Position numbers and translations under genes: made by a program
The notes under the pieces: generated by a model
The model's input: only the letters and a program-made list of their open reading frames with translations
Databases searched by the model: none
What the model was told of the DNA's origin: nothing
In this document: one piece after another, positions 1 to 12,643 of the stretch
Layout of the letters: each line of letters starts with the position of its first letter
Position numbering within the stretch: the first letter of the stretch is position 1
Source of the DNA: Alopecurus myosuroides
Lineage: Eukaryota > Streptophyta > Magnoliopsida > Poales > Poaceae
Reading direction: 5' to 3'
Length of the DNA: 64,000 bases
NCBI GenBank assembly: GCA_028641055.1
Contig: CM054060.1
Location: 236,930,833-236,994,832, forward strand

Positions 1-1586
1 AAGGAATTGACAGAAGAAGAACCTGGAAAAAAGCCTCCCTCTTCCAAGAAGAAAAAGAAGACTGCCAAGAAACTCCAGTACAAACTCCAGAAGAAAACGT
101 TGGCAGATAATGCTAACCAAAACCTGGAAGTCGGAGGAGCAAGCGGGGTCACACCTATGGAGAAGAAAAAGAAAGAAATCCCTGTTCCAGAATCATCGGA
201 ACAGATCGAGATCAATCTGATCCAAACCCCGGTCGGACCATACTAGCCACCGGAAGTGTTGGAAGCCAGAAAGCAAGCCATTATGCGGCAACAACAACAA
301 CTATTCTGATCGCAACAAAATCTCCTCAAAGCCCAAGCTACTGTAAAAGAAAAGCAGGAGGAAATTGAAGAATTCGAAAGATGGAATATGCCCGGGATAA
401 AACCCACGAGATTATCCGGAATCGCAAGGCCGGATGTACTGCCAGCAAAAGAACGGTTGCAGAACCCTTCCTGGCAACGACAGGTTGACGGCGTAAACGC
501 TAAGGGCGAATACATCTATAAGACTGGAGCTGAAAACGCGGAAGCCGCGTTCGTCATCCTTAATGATGATCTGTATTCCAAAGACGAAAAGTTCCAAGGA
601 GTGTATGCTTTCCTGGGTAAAGCACTGCAACAGCAGCACCGAGGTCAGGCTAGATCAGGGAAGTTGCATGACGACTCAGCCCTATGCAAAACTGCCACTT
701 GCGCAGCTGGAGCACCTGGACCCGGGGAACCTGGAGATCCAGGCGATTCTAAGGACAAAAAGGGAGATCCTAAGAAGGAAAAGTAAATCCCGGACAATAG
801 GGATGAAGCGTCCAGAACGGGATCCCATATGTCGAAAGGCGGAAATACACCCCGTGATCATAAAGATTGGGAGGAACAAAACCGGAAAGACGGAAAAATG
901 ATGCTGCCTCCGAGATGCCCAGCTGAAAAAGCCGGAAGATATAAAAATCTTCACAGGCGTGAGAGGTCCCGTACTCCTCCTAGGAATAAAGAAAGGCCAA
1001 GGAGTAGAACTCCGCCTCATTCCAAAGGACACGATAATGGACGAAACAGGGAGAATCCCGGAAGAGCGCATTCTCACAACAATGGGCCAGAAAGGAGCAG
1101 ATCCCCTTCTGTCCATTCAGCCGGCAGATATCCCGCACACGTCGATAAGGCGGAAAGAGATGATCTATACTTTGGACCTAAGTGTTTTACTGACAGGATC
1201 CGAAGAATAACTCTACATTCTGGCTTTGCCAAAGTTGGTCCAACTTACCAAAAGTATACCGGAAGTACAAACCCGAATACATAGCTCTCAGATTACTATA
1301 CTGCCGTTCAGATCAATAAAGGGACAGACCTGGAAGCAGTAAAATTTCTCCCCCTAATGTTGCTGGATGGAGCCAGAGATTGGATTAACGGGCTTCCGTC
1401 AAGAATAGTGGATAGCTGGGATGATATGGCAAGAGTATTTGCTCAGCACTTCTGGGGTACGTACAAACGCCCTAAGAGCATCAACCAGCTAAACCGCTGC
1501 GTCCAATTTGAAGACGAGTCATATGTCGACTTTATATCAAGATGGACAGTAATGAAAAAACCGCTGCTCTGGAGTAAGTGATGTAC
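1..1586 (+). pseudogene. gag of the Tat element, N-terminal and core part, broken
   Basis: The 5' third encodes a Lys/Glu-rich, low-complexity N-terminal region and a linker rich in Pro, Gly and Arg. The recognisable retrotransposon gag core is at about 1318-1560, with the motif GARDWINGLP, then SWDDMARVFAQHF and GTYKRP, as in plant Tat gag proteins. In the first frame stops occur at 244-246 and near 307. Later parts lie in other frames, and an A-run near 1555 marks a further frameshift. The reading resumes at 10173 after the nested element, where AMHAFIKGLK continues the gag core. Product: capsid/nucleocapsid polyprotein, no longer intact. Confidence 0.75.
1582..1586 (+). repeat. Target-site duplication TGTAC, left copy
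   Basis: TGTAC directly precedes the TG of the 5' LTR and recurs directly after the final CA of the 3' LTR (10168-10172). A perfect 5-bp duplication fits gypsy integrase and proves that 1587-10167 inserted as one unit into the older gag. Confidence 0.95.
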
Positions 1587-4500
1587 TGTAACATCCAGGA
1601 TTTTGAAAATTTTGAAAAATTCAAAACCATCATGCATTCATGATCATCATAGTGTACTTGCACCTTGATTGCATAAAAATTGGTTTCTAATTTGCTAAAG
1701 ACAAAAATTTAGATGTTATTACCTATTAAACCACCTTTGAACTTTAAATCTTTTTCTAAAATAAAGTATTTTATTTTTGGTAAATAATAGTACCAAAATG
1801 TTCCTTAGTTCCTAAGCTTTTCAAAACATATTTTTATGTATTTTTCTAATTTAGTCTTGAGGGGTTTTCAAATTAATTTGAATGCCTTTTATATAAAACA
1901 GAAAAGAAAAGAAAAAAGAAAAAAAAAGAGAAACAGAAAACCCACCGCTGCAGCCCTCTCTCTCTCCTCTCGGGCCAGGCCCATCTTCCCTCACCCTCTC
2001 TGTTCCCCCCGCGTGCGCAACTTAGCCAGCAGGCCGAGCCACCCTAGGAGGCCCAAGCGCGCCGGCCCGCTCCGCTCTGTCCCTCCTCTCGCTGACAGCC
2101 GGGCCCCGCCCATGACACCTGCGTGACGTCACGGATGACGTCATCGTCGCCCGCAGCCGCCGTACTGCGACGGGAGAACGCCGCCGTGCCCGTCACGGAG
2201 TCCGATTCCGCCGCGACCGCCTCGCTGTCCCCTCCCGCAAGGCTCCCCCACCTTAAATACCTCGCCCCGCTGCCTCTCGACGTTTGTGCCCTACCCCGCC
2301 CCGAAATCCTAGATCTAAAGTCGCTGCCGCCGCGCCATTGACGCCTCCTCCTCGGAACGAAGTCGCCGCCGCCGTTACGCCCCTCGGGAGGAGCCCCCGA
2401 GCACACGGGAAGCACCGCGGAGCCGAGGGGAGCACGCCGCCGTCCTCAACCACGCCGGAGGAGCCCGGAAACGCCGCCGCCATCCACGCCGTGCCGCGCC
2501 GCCGCCATCTTCTTCCACTCCGGCGAGAAACTCCGGTGAGCAACCCCCTCCCTCCCATCTCGTCCGTTCGATCGAAAAGAAACGCCTAGGATTAGACCCC
2601 GCTCCGAACCGGTACATTAAATCATGCCCGCTCAATCCTCTTTAGATCTAACGGCCATAGAGCGCGATCCGAAGCAAACCGTTATGGACCAATCAGAAGC
2701 CGCCATTGTCGTTGCCCCGGATCGATCACTTTTTCTGTTAAAACAAAAGAAAACAGATTTGATTTGAAACTTCAAAAATTCATAACTTTCGTTCTGTAAC
2801 TCCGATTTAGATGATTTTGGACTTTTTGAAATAACCACAATATTTAGATTAATCTAGGATATTCAAATTTTAAATTTGAAACGTGCACTCATATGTTATT
2901 TGTAGATCTCTAATAACCACTATTTTGGGAATAACTTTTAATCTATAAATCCTTTTTAGGTGAAATCAATTGCTATGGTTTTGTTTTAATGTCCTCTATC
3001 CAGTAGATGCGTTGGAAAAATTATTTATACAACTTTGTAACAGAAACTCTATTAATGTTGATATTTTCCTATAATAAAACCCTAGTAATACTAATAATTA
3101 CAATTTGATAATTAATTTGTTTTTCATGCATCTCAACCATGTTATTAACATAAGAGAACAACATTATTAGTAATTCTTGCTAGTTGTGAATTTGGTGCAT
3201 TAATTTGATCATGACATAACATGCATACATGTTTTTGTATTGTTATTTTATTTTCTATGTTATGATTGTTTTGTATGTTTATGTGTGGCATGTTTTGTTT
3301 GTGTTAGATTGTGAAGAGGAGCAAGTCTACCCTTGTTGCTGTTATACTTGTTGTGATTGTTCATCCTATTGCCAAGGCAAGTGACATACCATCAAATCTC
3401 CCATATTTTCACTATTTATTACTAGTGTTTTGAGTAGTATGCATGATAGGGAATTTTTACTAAGTTATTATTATGCTATGCAAAATCCCAAGTAATGTGT
3501 AGCCATCCTTTAGACTTGTTATTTTGGAGACTTAGTTGATGCTTAGCCTTTCTACAAATTTGTTTTACTCAATGTTGTGAAAAATTCTAAGTATAAATTT
3601 CAATGAACCACCTGGGTGGATTTGGTTGTTTGGTTGATGAGAGTTGAGTGTCGCCCCGAGGGGTGTTCACTTGTGGATTGCCACCCAGGAATAATGAGAT
3701 TACCAAGTCCTCTAAGTTTAGTAGCTTTCCGTGCATCCCTTTGACATATGGGCTCTGTCTTGATCAACTAAGTTGTGAGAGTTCAGCCCATGCTTGACAT
3801 GAAGATGTAGCAGAATTATAGGTGGAACGGGTCTTGCTGGTTGGGTTGAATTCTTACTTCTGAAAGATCTCGTCTCAGTTCTCTCCTTTCCATGATGCAC
3901 TCCGGGTGTATAGGATGTTTGGGCTAATTGAAGACAAAGGGTGAAAGTGCACAACCTCTGCAGAGTTAGAAACTATGATCATAGCCGTGTTCCCGGAAAT
4001 GGACAACTTCGAGCAGCTGGACAAGGATGGATGGAAGAATCTCAACACCGTTTTGAAGAAGTAAAATTTGGCTAAGGAAATATTAGTTGTGGTGCTCATG
4101 GGTGTGTCCCATGGTGCCAATCTTTGAAAGAAAACTCTTTTTCAAAAGTGTTAGGGAAAAACTTGCTTTCTGCAAATAGCTTTAACTTCACCAAGCCAGA
4201 TATGCATGTAGTTTAGACTTGCCATTTTATATCCACCATAGTGTCATTTGCCAGTACATTGTTTGTACTGAATCTCCTTCGGGGGCTGCATATTCCAACG
4301 TGTAGGAAGTTCTGAGGATGAAGTTTGATCAAGTTCTTGGACTCGAGTCTACACCCAACATGTAATGCATGTGGCGCATGATTGAAGATGGAGGCTCATT
4401 GCTATCTTATTTCTGTTGTTTAGAACTCTGAGTTTTGCTAGTCTTTCAAGACTATGCACTTTGTAATAAAGCTATACTTGGCTATTCTGGATCCTTCATA

Positions 4501-4617
4501 AAAAATTTGGATACTTCTGCAATGATACATTACATTTTGTTCTGTGGTGCTAGCATTGATCCGGGGACTAGCACTTATTATAGTAGTTCTTACATTATTA
4601 AATGTGAGGGCGCTACA
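1587..4617 (+). repeat. 5' LTR of the gag-only element
   Basis: Begins TGTAACATCC and ends GGGCGCTACA. It has an AT-rich start, a GC-rich block (about 1930-2580) with a TATA-like TTAAATA near 2253, a possible splice donor CTCCGGTGAGC near 2532, and then a long AT-rich stretch. Most of the 3' LTR aligns to it with scattered substitutions. Short ORFs in the GC-rich block appear on both strands and look like composition artefacts. Confidence 0.93.
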
Positions 4618-4620
4618 AAA

Positions 4621-4632
4621 TGGTATCAGAGC
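4621..4632 (+). other. Primer-binding site, tRNA-Met type
   Basis: TGGTATCAGAGC lies three bases after the 5' LTR. It matches the complement of the 3' end of plant initiator tRNA-Met, the usual primer of this kind of gypsy element. Confidence 0.93.
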
Positions 4633-5165
4633 AAAGTGTTGCCTGTAGGTTCGAGCCCTTGGGATTGGAAAACCCTTTTTGATCAAATTTATTAACTCCT
4701 TTGAGTATTTTTGGATCCTAGCGGCATAGTGAGATGAAGCAGCCCGGACCGACATTACATGTCCATGTACATGAGACTGGTTCCCTGATTGGCTAGCGGG
4801 TGCCAGTCTCTCTCACTATAGTGAATATCCAAAATTCAATAAGTTTTTAATGATCTGATGATCACCATGGAAATGACTTAATATTTTCAAAGTACTCTTA
4901 CTCATCTCGTATCTAGTACCTCTTTACCTTATGCTTCTATGACTTATGTTTTTCTCCTACACTTCAAAACTCAAAGATGATGGAACTTCAACTTCGCAAT
5001 CAAGGACTACCAACTCAAAGATGAAGAGCTGCAACTTCACCACCACCAAGGACTTCAAGAACTCTAGGATTTAAACATCTATTCTACTCTAACATAGCTA
5101 GAACAACTCTTCTTCTAGTATTTCTACCTATGGTTCAATCTTCTAACGTCTTATCTAACTTATAG

Positions 5166-5612
5166 ATGACCAACCTAATTGAATCACTCAAGAAGGGCCC
5201 ATTGATGATCATGACTCTGGATTGTGAGACTGAATTTCCAAAGGCATTGAAGAACCTAATGATAAGATTAGGATTTTGAGGAGCGGCACTCTACAAAGGT
5301 TTTCCCTTTATTGAAGATGGCCAAGAGTATTGGTGGGTGCAACTTCACCTATACAGAAGCAAGGAGTATGACCACAAGACACAAGGAGACTACATCTTCA
5401 CCAACCCACAACAATACACATCATTCTTCGAGTCAGCTAGATGTGCTGCATGGGAGGCAATCACAGAACTTGGAGAAAGACTCACGTGGAGACTTTATCA
5501 CACTCAGAAGGATCTTCAAGAAGCTGAAGAAGAGATCAACGCCCTTGAAAAGGAGTTGAAGATGTATAAGAACATAGATATCATTGTGAAGAGTTATGAT
5601 CCATCCCAGTAG
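5166..5612 (+). pseudogene. Accessory ORF upstream of gag, one in-frame stop
   Basis: From ATG 5166 a frame runs to TAG 5610-5612, broken only by TGA at 5277-5279. The part after the TGA has a Trp-rich motif (YWWVQLHLYR), then a predicted helical, Lys/Glu-rich stretch (EAEEEINALEKELKMYK) typical of a coiled coil. It lies between the PBS and gag on the coding strand. I do not recognise a function. Accessory ORFs in this position occur in some plant gypsy elements. The TGA could be a decay mutation or a recoded stop; decay is simpler. Confidence 0.55.
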
Positions 5613-5891
5613 TTGACCACCATGGAAGAATGCGTTAGCTAGAGTTTTTGTTTGAGTATTGACCTATCAACTTGTGATATGGCAATTATAGAGTGTTTTG
5701 GTTTGAACTAAGTGGTTTTGCTTAAGTTTGTCAAAAAATTAAGTCCAAATTTCGAAATTTGGTTAAGAGATAAAATACTTTAAGTTGTTATTTTCCATTG
5801 ATTATTTGTCTTGTTGTATTGTGCATGGGTAGGAAAATTTTCTCCTCATAGCTCTATCTATCTTTTTCTCATCTATGCTGAAAACCCACAG

Positions 5892-6977
5892 ATGCCTCCT
5901 CGTCGCGACCCCAACAACAACAACAACAACAATGAGGACAACAACAATGATGCCCTGCAGCAGATGCTCACTTCCCAAGCCCAACTTCTACAGATGATGA
6001 CTCAGTTTGTAGCAGCAATGAACAACAACAACAACAACAACAATCCTCCACCACCACCCCCAATGGATAGACTTACCAGATTTCTGAGACTTAGGCCTAA
6101 CAAGTTCTCATATGCTATTGATCCTATTGAGGCAGACGACTGGCTTCGTTCAATCAACAAGGACTTAGTAACTTGTGAGTGCACTGATGCGGAGAAGGTG
6201 AGATTCACCGCACATCTGTTAGAAGGACCTGCTGCAATGTGGTGGGAAACTTACCAAGTGACTCATCCACTGGAAGGCATGACTTGGGATGATTTCAAGG
6301 AAGGATTCCGCAATGCACATATCTCATCTGGGATAATGAACCTCAAGAAGGAGGAGTTTCGTAGTCTGAAGCAGGGAGGTAGAACCCTAAAGGAGTATAT
6401 GGATGATTTCCATTCTTTATCAAGGTATGCGCCAAAGGACATTAACACATATGCCAAGAGAAAGGATAGGTTCCTCAATGGACTTAAAGGGGACCTAAAG
6501 ATACCACTGTCTGTAGCCTATGCCCCAAATTATCAAACTCTGTTGGATCAAGCCGTTACTTTGGACAACAACATGACAAAGGAGGAAAATAGGAAGAGGA
6601 AGTACAGTAATGGTGGAAAATACCACTCTGGACTCTCATATAAGAGGCACACATCCAATGGAGGACACAATTTCCATAAACATGAGAACCATCACAATGG
6701 TGGGAATGGACACACTCATAATGGTCATGATCATGTTGAACGACTCAAGGAAACCAATGGTAACAACAATGGTCACTCAAATGGCAATGGACTCCACAAC
6801 CACAATCATGAGAAGAAGAAGGATCTTAGTCAAGTGATGTGTTTCAAGTGCAGAAACAAGGGACATTATGCAACTGATTGCCCAGAGCAGAAGACTGCAG
6901 AAGCTGCCAAGCCCAACCCATTCAAGAAGGGGCATGTTAATCATATCAACATGGATTTTGTGAATGGTAACCCCTAA
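5892..6977 (+). CDS. gag: Gag polyprotein of the nested element
   Basis: A 361-aa ORF starting MPPRRDP at the first ATG of the frame. Residues 13-70 are Asn-, Gln- and Pro-rich, encoded by CAA/AAC runs. About residues 70-230 are a retrotransposon gag (capsid) domain with WWETYQ, GMTWDDFKEGF and SLKQGGRTLKEYMDDF. A His/Asn/Gly-rich linker follows. A single CCHC zinc knuckle sits at C317, C320, H325 and C330 (CFKCRNKGHYATDC). The frame is uninterrupted. No protease or pol follows: the next 160 bp are non-coding and lead to the polypurine tract. The protein would package RNA but needs RT and integrase supplied by another element. Confidence 0.9.
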   Translation: MPPRRDPNNNNNNNEDNNNDALQQMLTSQAQLLQMMTQFVAAMNNNNNNNNPPPPPPMDRLTRFLRLRPNKFSYAIDPIEADDWLRSINKDLVTCECTDAEKVRFTAHLLEGPAAMWWETYQVTHPLEGMTWDDFKEGFRNAHISSGIMNLKKEEFRSLKQGGRTLKEYMDDFHSLSRYAPKDINTYAKRKDRFLNGLKGDLKIPLSVAYAPNYQTLLDQAVTLDNNMTKEENRKRKYSNGGKYHSGLSYKRHTSNGGHNFHKHENHHNGGNGHTHNGHDHVERLKETNGNNNGHSNGNGLHNHNHEKKKDLSQVMCFKCRNKGHYATDCPEQKTAEAAKPNPFKKGHVNHINMDFVNGNP

Positions 6978-7102
6978 CTCATTTTATTCCATCACATATT
7001 CCATTACCCCAATTGCATGGTGGAAGGTCAATCTCAGTATATCCTTTTAAGGGGGATAGCCCACCTCATAAACTTTTTCTAACCTAATTGCTAGCCTTCT
7101 CG

Positions 7103-7138
7103 AATCTCGGGACGAGATTCCTTTTAAGAGGGGTAGTC
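7103..7138 (+). other. Polypurine tract and conserved 3' border of the nested element
   Basis: The segment ATCTCGGGACGAGATTCC followed by TTTTAAGAGGGGTAG ends at the 3' LTR. AAGAGGGG is the likely plus-strand primer. The same border, slightly changed, occurs before the 3' LTR of the element at 20773-30204. Confidence 0.8.
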
Positions 7139-10100
7139 TGTAACATCCCAGGTTTTGAAAAATTTGAAAAATTCAAAACCATCATGCATTCATGATCATC
7201 ATAGTGTACTTGCACCTTGATTGCATAAAAATTGGTTTCTAATTTGCTAAAGACAAAAATTTAGATGTTATTACCTATTAAACCACCTTTGAACTTTAAA
7301 TCGTTTTCTAAAATAAAGTATTTTATTTTTGGGAAATAATAGTACCAAAATGTTCCTTAGTTCCTAAGCTTTTCAAAACCTATTTTTATGTATTTTTATG
7401 ATTTAGTCTTGAGGGGTTTTCAAATTAATTTGAATGCCTTTTATATAAAACAGAAAAGAAAAAAAAAAGAAAAAAAAGAGAAACAGAAAACCTACCGCTG
7501 CAGCCCTCTCTCTCTCCTCTCGGGCCAGGCCCATCTTCCCACACCCTCTATGTTCCCCCCGCGCGCGCAACTTAGCCAGCAGGACGAGCCCACCTAGGAG
7601 GCCCAACCGCGCCAGCCCGCTCCGCTCTCTCCCTCCTCTCGCTGACAGCCGGGCCCCGCCCATGATGCCTGCGTGACATCACAGACGATGTCATCTTCGC
7701 CCGCAGCCGCCGTACTGCGACGGGAGAACGCCGCCGTGCCCGACACGGAGTCCGACTCCGCCGCGACCGCCTCGCTGCCCCCTCCCGCAAGGCTCCCCCA
7801 CCTTAAATACCCCGCCCCGTCGCCTCTCGACGTCTGTGCCCTACCCCGCCCCGAAACCCTAGATCTAAAGTCGCCGCCGCCACGCCATTGACGCCTCCTC
7901 CTCGGAACGAAGTCGCCGCCGCTGTTACGCCCCTCGAGAGGAGCCCCCGAGCACACGGGAAGCACCGCGGAGCCGAGGGGAGCACGCCGCCGTCCTCAAC
8001 CACGCCGGAGGAGCCCGGAAACGCCGCCGCCATCCACGCCGTGCCGCGCCGCCGCCATCTTCTTCCACTTCGGCGAGAAACTCCCGTGAGCAACCCCCTC
8101 CCTCCCATCTCGTCCGTTCGATCGAAAAGAAACGCCTAGGATTAGATCCTGCTCCGAACCGGTACTTTAAATCATGTCCGCTCAATCCCCTTTAGATCTA
8201 ACGGCCGTAGAGCGCGATCCGCAGCAAACCTTTATGGACCAATCAGAAGCCGCCATTGCCGTTGCCCCGGATCGATCACTTTTTCTGTTAAAACAAAATA
8301 AAACTGATTTGATTTGAAACTTCAAAAATTCATAACTTTCGTTCTGTAACTCCGATTTAGATGATTTTGGACGTTTTGAAATAAGCATAATGTGTAGATT
8401 AATCTAGGCTATTCAAATTTTAAATTTGAAACGTGCACTCAAATGTTATTTGTAGATCTCTAATAACCACTATTTTGGGCATAACTTTTAATCTATAAAT
8501 CCTTTTTAGGTGAAATCAATTGCTATGGTTTTGTTTTAATGTACTCTATCCAGCAGATGCGTTGGAAAAATTATTTATACAACTTTGTAACAGAAACTAT
8601 ATTAATGTTGATATTTTCCTATAATAAAACCCTAGTAATACTAATAATTACAATTTGATAATTAATTTGTTTTTCATGCATCTCAACCATGTTATTAACA
8701 TAAGAGAACAACATTATTAGTAATTCTTGCTAGTTGTGAATTTTGTGCATTAATTTGATCATGACATAACATGCATACATGTTTTTGTATTGTTATTTTA
8801 TTTTCTATGTTATGATTGTTTTGTATGTTTATGTGTGGCATGTTTTGTTTGTGTTAGATTGTGAAGAGGAGCAAGTCTACCCTTGTTGCTGTTATACTTG
8901 TTGTGATTATTCATCCTATTGCCAAGGCAAGTGACACACCATCAAATCTCCCATATTTTCACTATGCATTACTAGTGTTTTGAGTAGTATGCATGATAGA
9001 GAATTTTTACTAAGTTATTATTATGCTATGCAAAATCCCAAGTAGTGTGTAGCCATCCTTTAGAATTGTTATTTTGGAGACTTAGTTGATGCCTAGCCTT
9101 GCTACAAATTTGTTTTACTCAATGTTGTGAAAAATTCTAAGTATAAATTTCAATGAACCACCTGGGTGGATTTGGTTGTTTGGTTGATGAGAGTTGAGTG
9201 TCGCCCCGAGGGGTGTTCACTTGTGGATTGCCACCCAGGAACAAAGAGATTACCAAGTCCTCTAAGTTTAGTAGCTTTTCGTGCATCCCTTTGACATATG
9301 GGCTCTGTCTTGATCAACTAAGTTGTGAGAGTTCAGCCCATGCTTGACATGAAGATGTAGCAGAATTATAGGTGGAACGGGTCTTGCTGGTTGGGTTGAA
9401 TTCTTGCTTCTGAAAGATCTCGTCTCAATTCTCTCCTTTCCATGATGCACTCCGGTTGTATAGGATGTTTGGGCTAATTGAAGACAAAGGGTGAAAGTGC
9501 ACAACCTCTGCAGAGTTAGAAACTATGATCACAGCCGTGTTACGGGAAATGGACAACTTCGAGCAGCTGGACAAGGATGGATGGAAGAATCTCAATACCA
9601 TTTTGAAGAAGTAAAATTTGGCTAAAGAAATATTAGTTGTGGTGCTCATGGGTGTGTCCCATGGTGCCAATCTTTGAAAGAAAACTCTTTTTCAAAAGTG
9701 TTAGGGAAAAACTTGCTTTCTGCAAACAACTTTAACTTCACCAAGCCAGATATGCATGTAGTTTAGACTTGCCATTTTATATCCACCATAGTGTCATTTG
9801 CCAGTACATTGTTTGTACTGAATCTCCTTCGGGGGCTGCATATTCCAACGTGCAGGAAGTTCTGAGGATGAAGTTTGATCAAGTGCTTGGACTCGAGTCT
9901 ACACCCAACATGTAATGCCTGTGGCGCATGATTGAAGATGGAGGCTCATTGCTATCTTATTTCTGCTGTTTAGAACTCTGAGTTTTGCTAGTCTTTCAAG
10001 ACTATGCACTTTGTAATAAAGCTATACTTGGCTATTCTGGATCCTTTGTAAATTTTTTGGATACTTCTGCAATGATACATTACATTTTGTTCTGTGGTGC

Positions 10101-10167
10101 TAGCATTGATCCAGGGACTAGCACTTAACACAGTAGTTCTTACATTATTAAATGTGAGGGCGCTACA
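7139..10167 (+). repeat. 3' LTR of the gag-only element
   Basis: A 3029-bp copy of 1587-4617, beginning TGTAACATCCC and ending GGGCGCTACA, followed by the TSD TGTAC (10168-10172). Substitutions and small indels are scattered along its length. Confidence 0.93.
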
Positions 10168-10172
10168 TGTAC

Positions 10173-10700
10173 AAGCAATGCATGCTTTCATCAAAGGACT
10201 AAAACCCGGCCTCGTACCGTTCATGGTTGGTTCAAAGGAGCACAAAGATCTCGGATCTATGCTTACTACCGCCAATGAGCATGCAGCGGCCGAAGATGAC
10301 ATCAGAGCGAGAGGTGGAAATATTGATGCTTTGGTTCAGGCCAAAAAGACGCCTCGTTCTAAAAAGAAGACTACTCCAGAAGCGTAGACAAAGACCAAAG
10401 AAGTAAATTTAACCTTTGGAAAGGATACTGGCGGCAAATGGAAAGGAAGAAGCACAGAGCCTATCTCCTATTCTAAGAAAAGTGGGAAAAAAATAAGTCG
10501 AAAAACTGTGTCCACCATTCGCAATTTGGGAAGCCTACCCATACAAATGCGCAGTGTCGCCTCAATAAGCATATGAAGGGCACTTCAGGATCCGGGAATA
10601 AAGGAAAGAACTCCAAGAGGAAATTCTCCAAGCAAAAGCCAGAAGCTGAAAAAGAAGACAGTGAATCAGACACTGATGAAAAAAATCCAGGAACAACAGC
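10173..10700 (+). pseudogene. gag of the Tat element, C-terminal part
   Basis: The reading interrupted at 1586 resumes here with AMHAFIKGLKPGL and ALVQAKK. It stops at TAG 10385-10387 and shifts frame to a basic tail with a Cys/His cluster (C-x2-H-x8-H-x4-C from 10507), which resembles the atypical zinc knuckle of Tat gag. A second shift near 10690 leads into the protease frame. Role: nucleocapsid end of the polyprotein; broken. Confidence 0.7.
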
Positions 10701-12643
10701 GAAAAGGCGAGCCAAAATTCCCAAGAGTTGATGGAGAATGCAACATAACTTTCCTGGCAACTCCCTCAGCAAAACAGGCAAAGCGAACACTTCGAGAAAT
10801 AAACGCGGTTGTCCCACCAAAGACCAAATTCTTGAAGTATTCCAATACGCAAATTACCTCGGACCAGTCAGATCATCCCAGAAATATCCCAGAACCCGGC
10901 ACACAAGCTCTAATTGTAAGCCTTATTGTTCAAAACACTAGGCTAAAGAGAGTGCTGATGGATGGAGGATCCAGTATCAATATTATGTACCTAGATACAC
11001 TAAAGCATCTACGAATCTCCGAGACCCAGCTCAAACATAGCAACATACGTTTCCACGGCATCGTTCCTGGTAGACAAGCACATTCCCTAGGAGAAATTTC
11101 CCTAGATGTAGCCTTTAGAGAAAAAGAGCATTTACGACAGGAAAAAATCTCTTTCGAGGTGGTGTCGTTCGAAAGTGTATACCATGCAATACTCGGACGT
11201 CCAGCTTTCGCCATGGCAAGATCATGTTATAATTACAACAAGCTGAAGATGCCAGGGCCAAAAGGAGGAGTAATCACCATACCGGGAGACTTCAAACTGG
11301 CAAACGAGCTGGAAAAAGGAAACGCCCTTTGCGCCGAAAAAGTAATAGCAAAGGAAGAATTGAAAGAGATGGCAAAGGAAGTATCGCCGATGGAAATGCC
11401 GGCAGGAAAAGAAAGCCGAAAGCCTGCAGATAGCTTCAAAGCTTCTGAGAATAGAAGACATGTTATCCTAGACCCCAAAGATCCGACAAAATTTGTCGTA
11501 GTAGGGACAGGGATGACCGACAAATAGGAAAGCGCACTCATCGAGTTCCTCCGTGAGAACTGGGATATTTTTGCCTGGTGTCCTGCGGACATGCCAGGAG
11601 TACCCAGGAAACTTGCTGAGCATCAATTGAAGGTAATTCTAGGATCAAAACCCGTCAAACAAGGTCTCCGTTGTTTTGATGGAAGAAGACAGAAGGCTAT
11701 AGGCAAGGAAATTATCCGGCTTTTAGCAGCTGATTTTATCCGGGAAGTTATACATACTGATTGGTCTGCGAACCCAGTATTAGTCCCGAAGAAAGACAAT
11801 ACTGTTCTTAGGATGTGTATAGATTACACCGGCTTGAACAAATTGTGTCCAAAATATAGGTTTGCGTTACCGCGAATCGATCAAATAATAGATGCCACTA
11901 CTGGCTCTGAGCTTTTATGCTTTTTGGATGCTTATTCCGGGTACCATCAAATACGTATGAAGGAGGAAGATCAAATCAAAACTTCCTTCATAACCTCGTA
12001 TGGAACATACTATTACATAACCATGCTTCTTGGCCTGAAGAACGCAGGTGCTACATACCAGCGTTGCATGCAACGTTGCTTGCATAGTCAAATCGGCAAA
12101 AATATTCATGTTTACGTGGATGACATTGCCGTAGTTTCCAAGGAAAAGTACACACTCCTTGAAGATCTGCAAGAAACCTTCGAAAATTTGCGCACTTACA
12201 AAATAAAGTTGAATCCATTAAAGTGCGTATTCGGGGTTCCTCGGGAAAGCTTCTGGGTTTTATCATTTCTCATAGAGGAATAGAAGTAAACTCGGAAAAG
12301 ACCAAGGCAATCTTGAACATCACAAAGCCTACGTGTTTAAAAGATGTACAAAGATTGACGGGTTCTGCAGCCGCAATCAGCAGGTTTATAAGCCGGCTAA
12401 GAGATAAAGCTCTGCCATTATACAAATTGTTGAAGAAATCCGACAAATTTGAATGGACAGAAGAGGCAGACAAAGCATTAACCCAGCTGAAAGAAACCTT
12501 GATGAAAGCACCGATTTTGGCATCCCCAAAAGACGAAGAACCTATGTTGTTGTATCTTACAGCAACAAACAGGGTTATCAGCGCTGTGATAATTGTGGAA
12601 AGGCGGAAAGAAGAACAAAGTATACCAGATCAGCATCCCGTAT
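10661..12643 (+). pseudogene. pol: pol part 1 of the Tat element: protease, RT, start of RNase H
   Basis: The aspartic protease is at 10840-11220, with active-site MDGGSS in place of the usual DTG/DSG and the ILGRPAF flap-side motif, as in Tat elements. Reverse transcriptase spans about 11640-12280, with RMCIDYTGLNKLCPK, the SGYHQIRM block and catalytic YVDD at 12113-12124. A TAG at 11525-11527 separates protease from RT in one frame. One base appears lost near 12243, after which the connection and RNase H start continue in the next frame (RLTGSAAAISRFISRL, LYLTATNRVISAV). The frame is then cut by the solo LTR at 12644. Confidence 0.88.

Larger units (their letters stand above)
1587..10167 (+). 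mobile_element. Non-autonomous long-LTR gypsy-type element (gag only)
   Basis: LTRs of 3031 and 3029 bp flank a 2521-bp internal region, with a perfect TSD. The internal part holds a tRNA-Met type primer-binding site, a small upstream ORF, a gag ORF with zinc knuckle and a polypurine tract. No protease, RT, RNase H or integrase could be found. It therefore needs another element's enzymes to move. Its LTRs differ at many positions by eye, so it is clearly older than the element at 20773-30204. Termini TGTAAC...CTACA and the gag type suggest derivation from a chromovirus-like (Tekay-type) gypsy; that assignment is inference. Confidence 0.9.

Noticed and set aside
2044..2589. Several overlapping ORFs on both strands in the GC-rich LTR block, repeated at 7594-8139
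   Set aside because: All frames are open because of GC-rich composition; no domain, and they lie inside LTRs.
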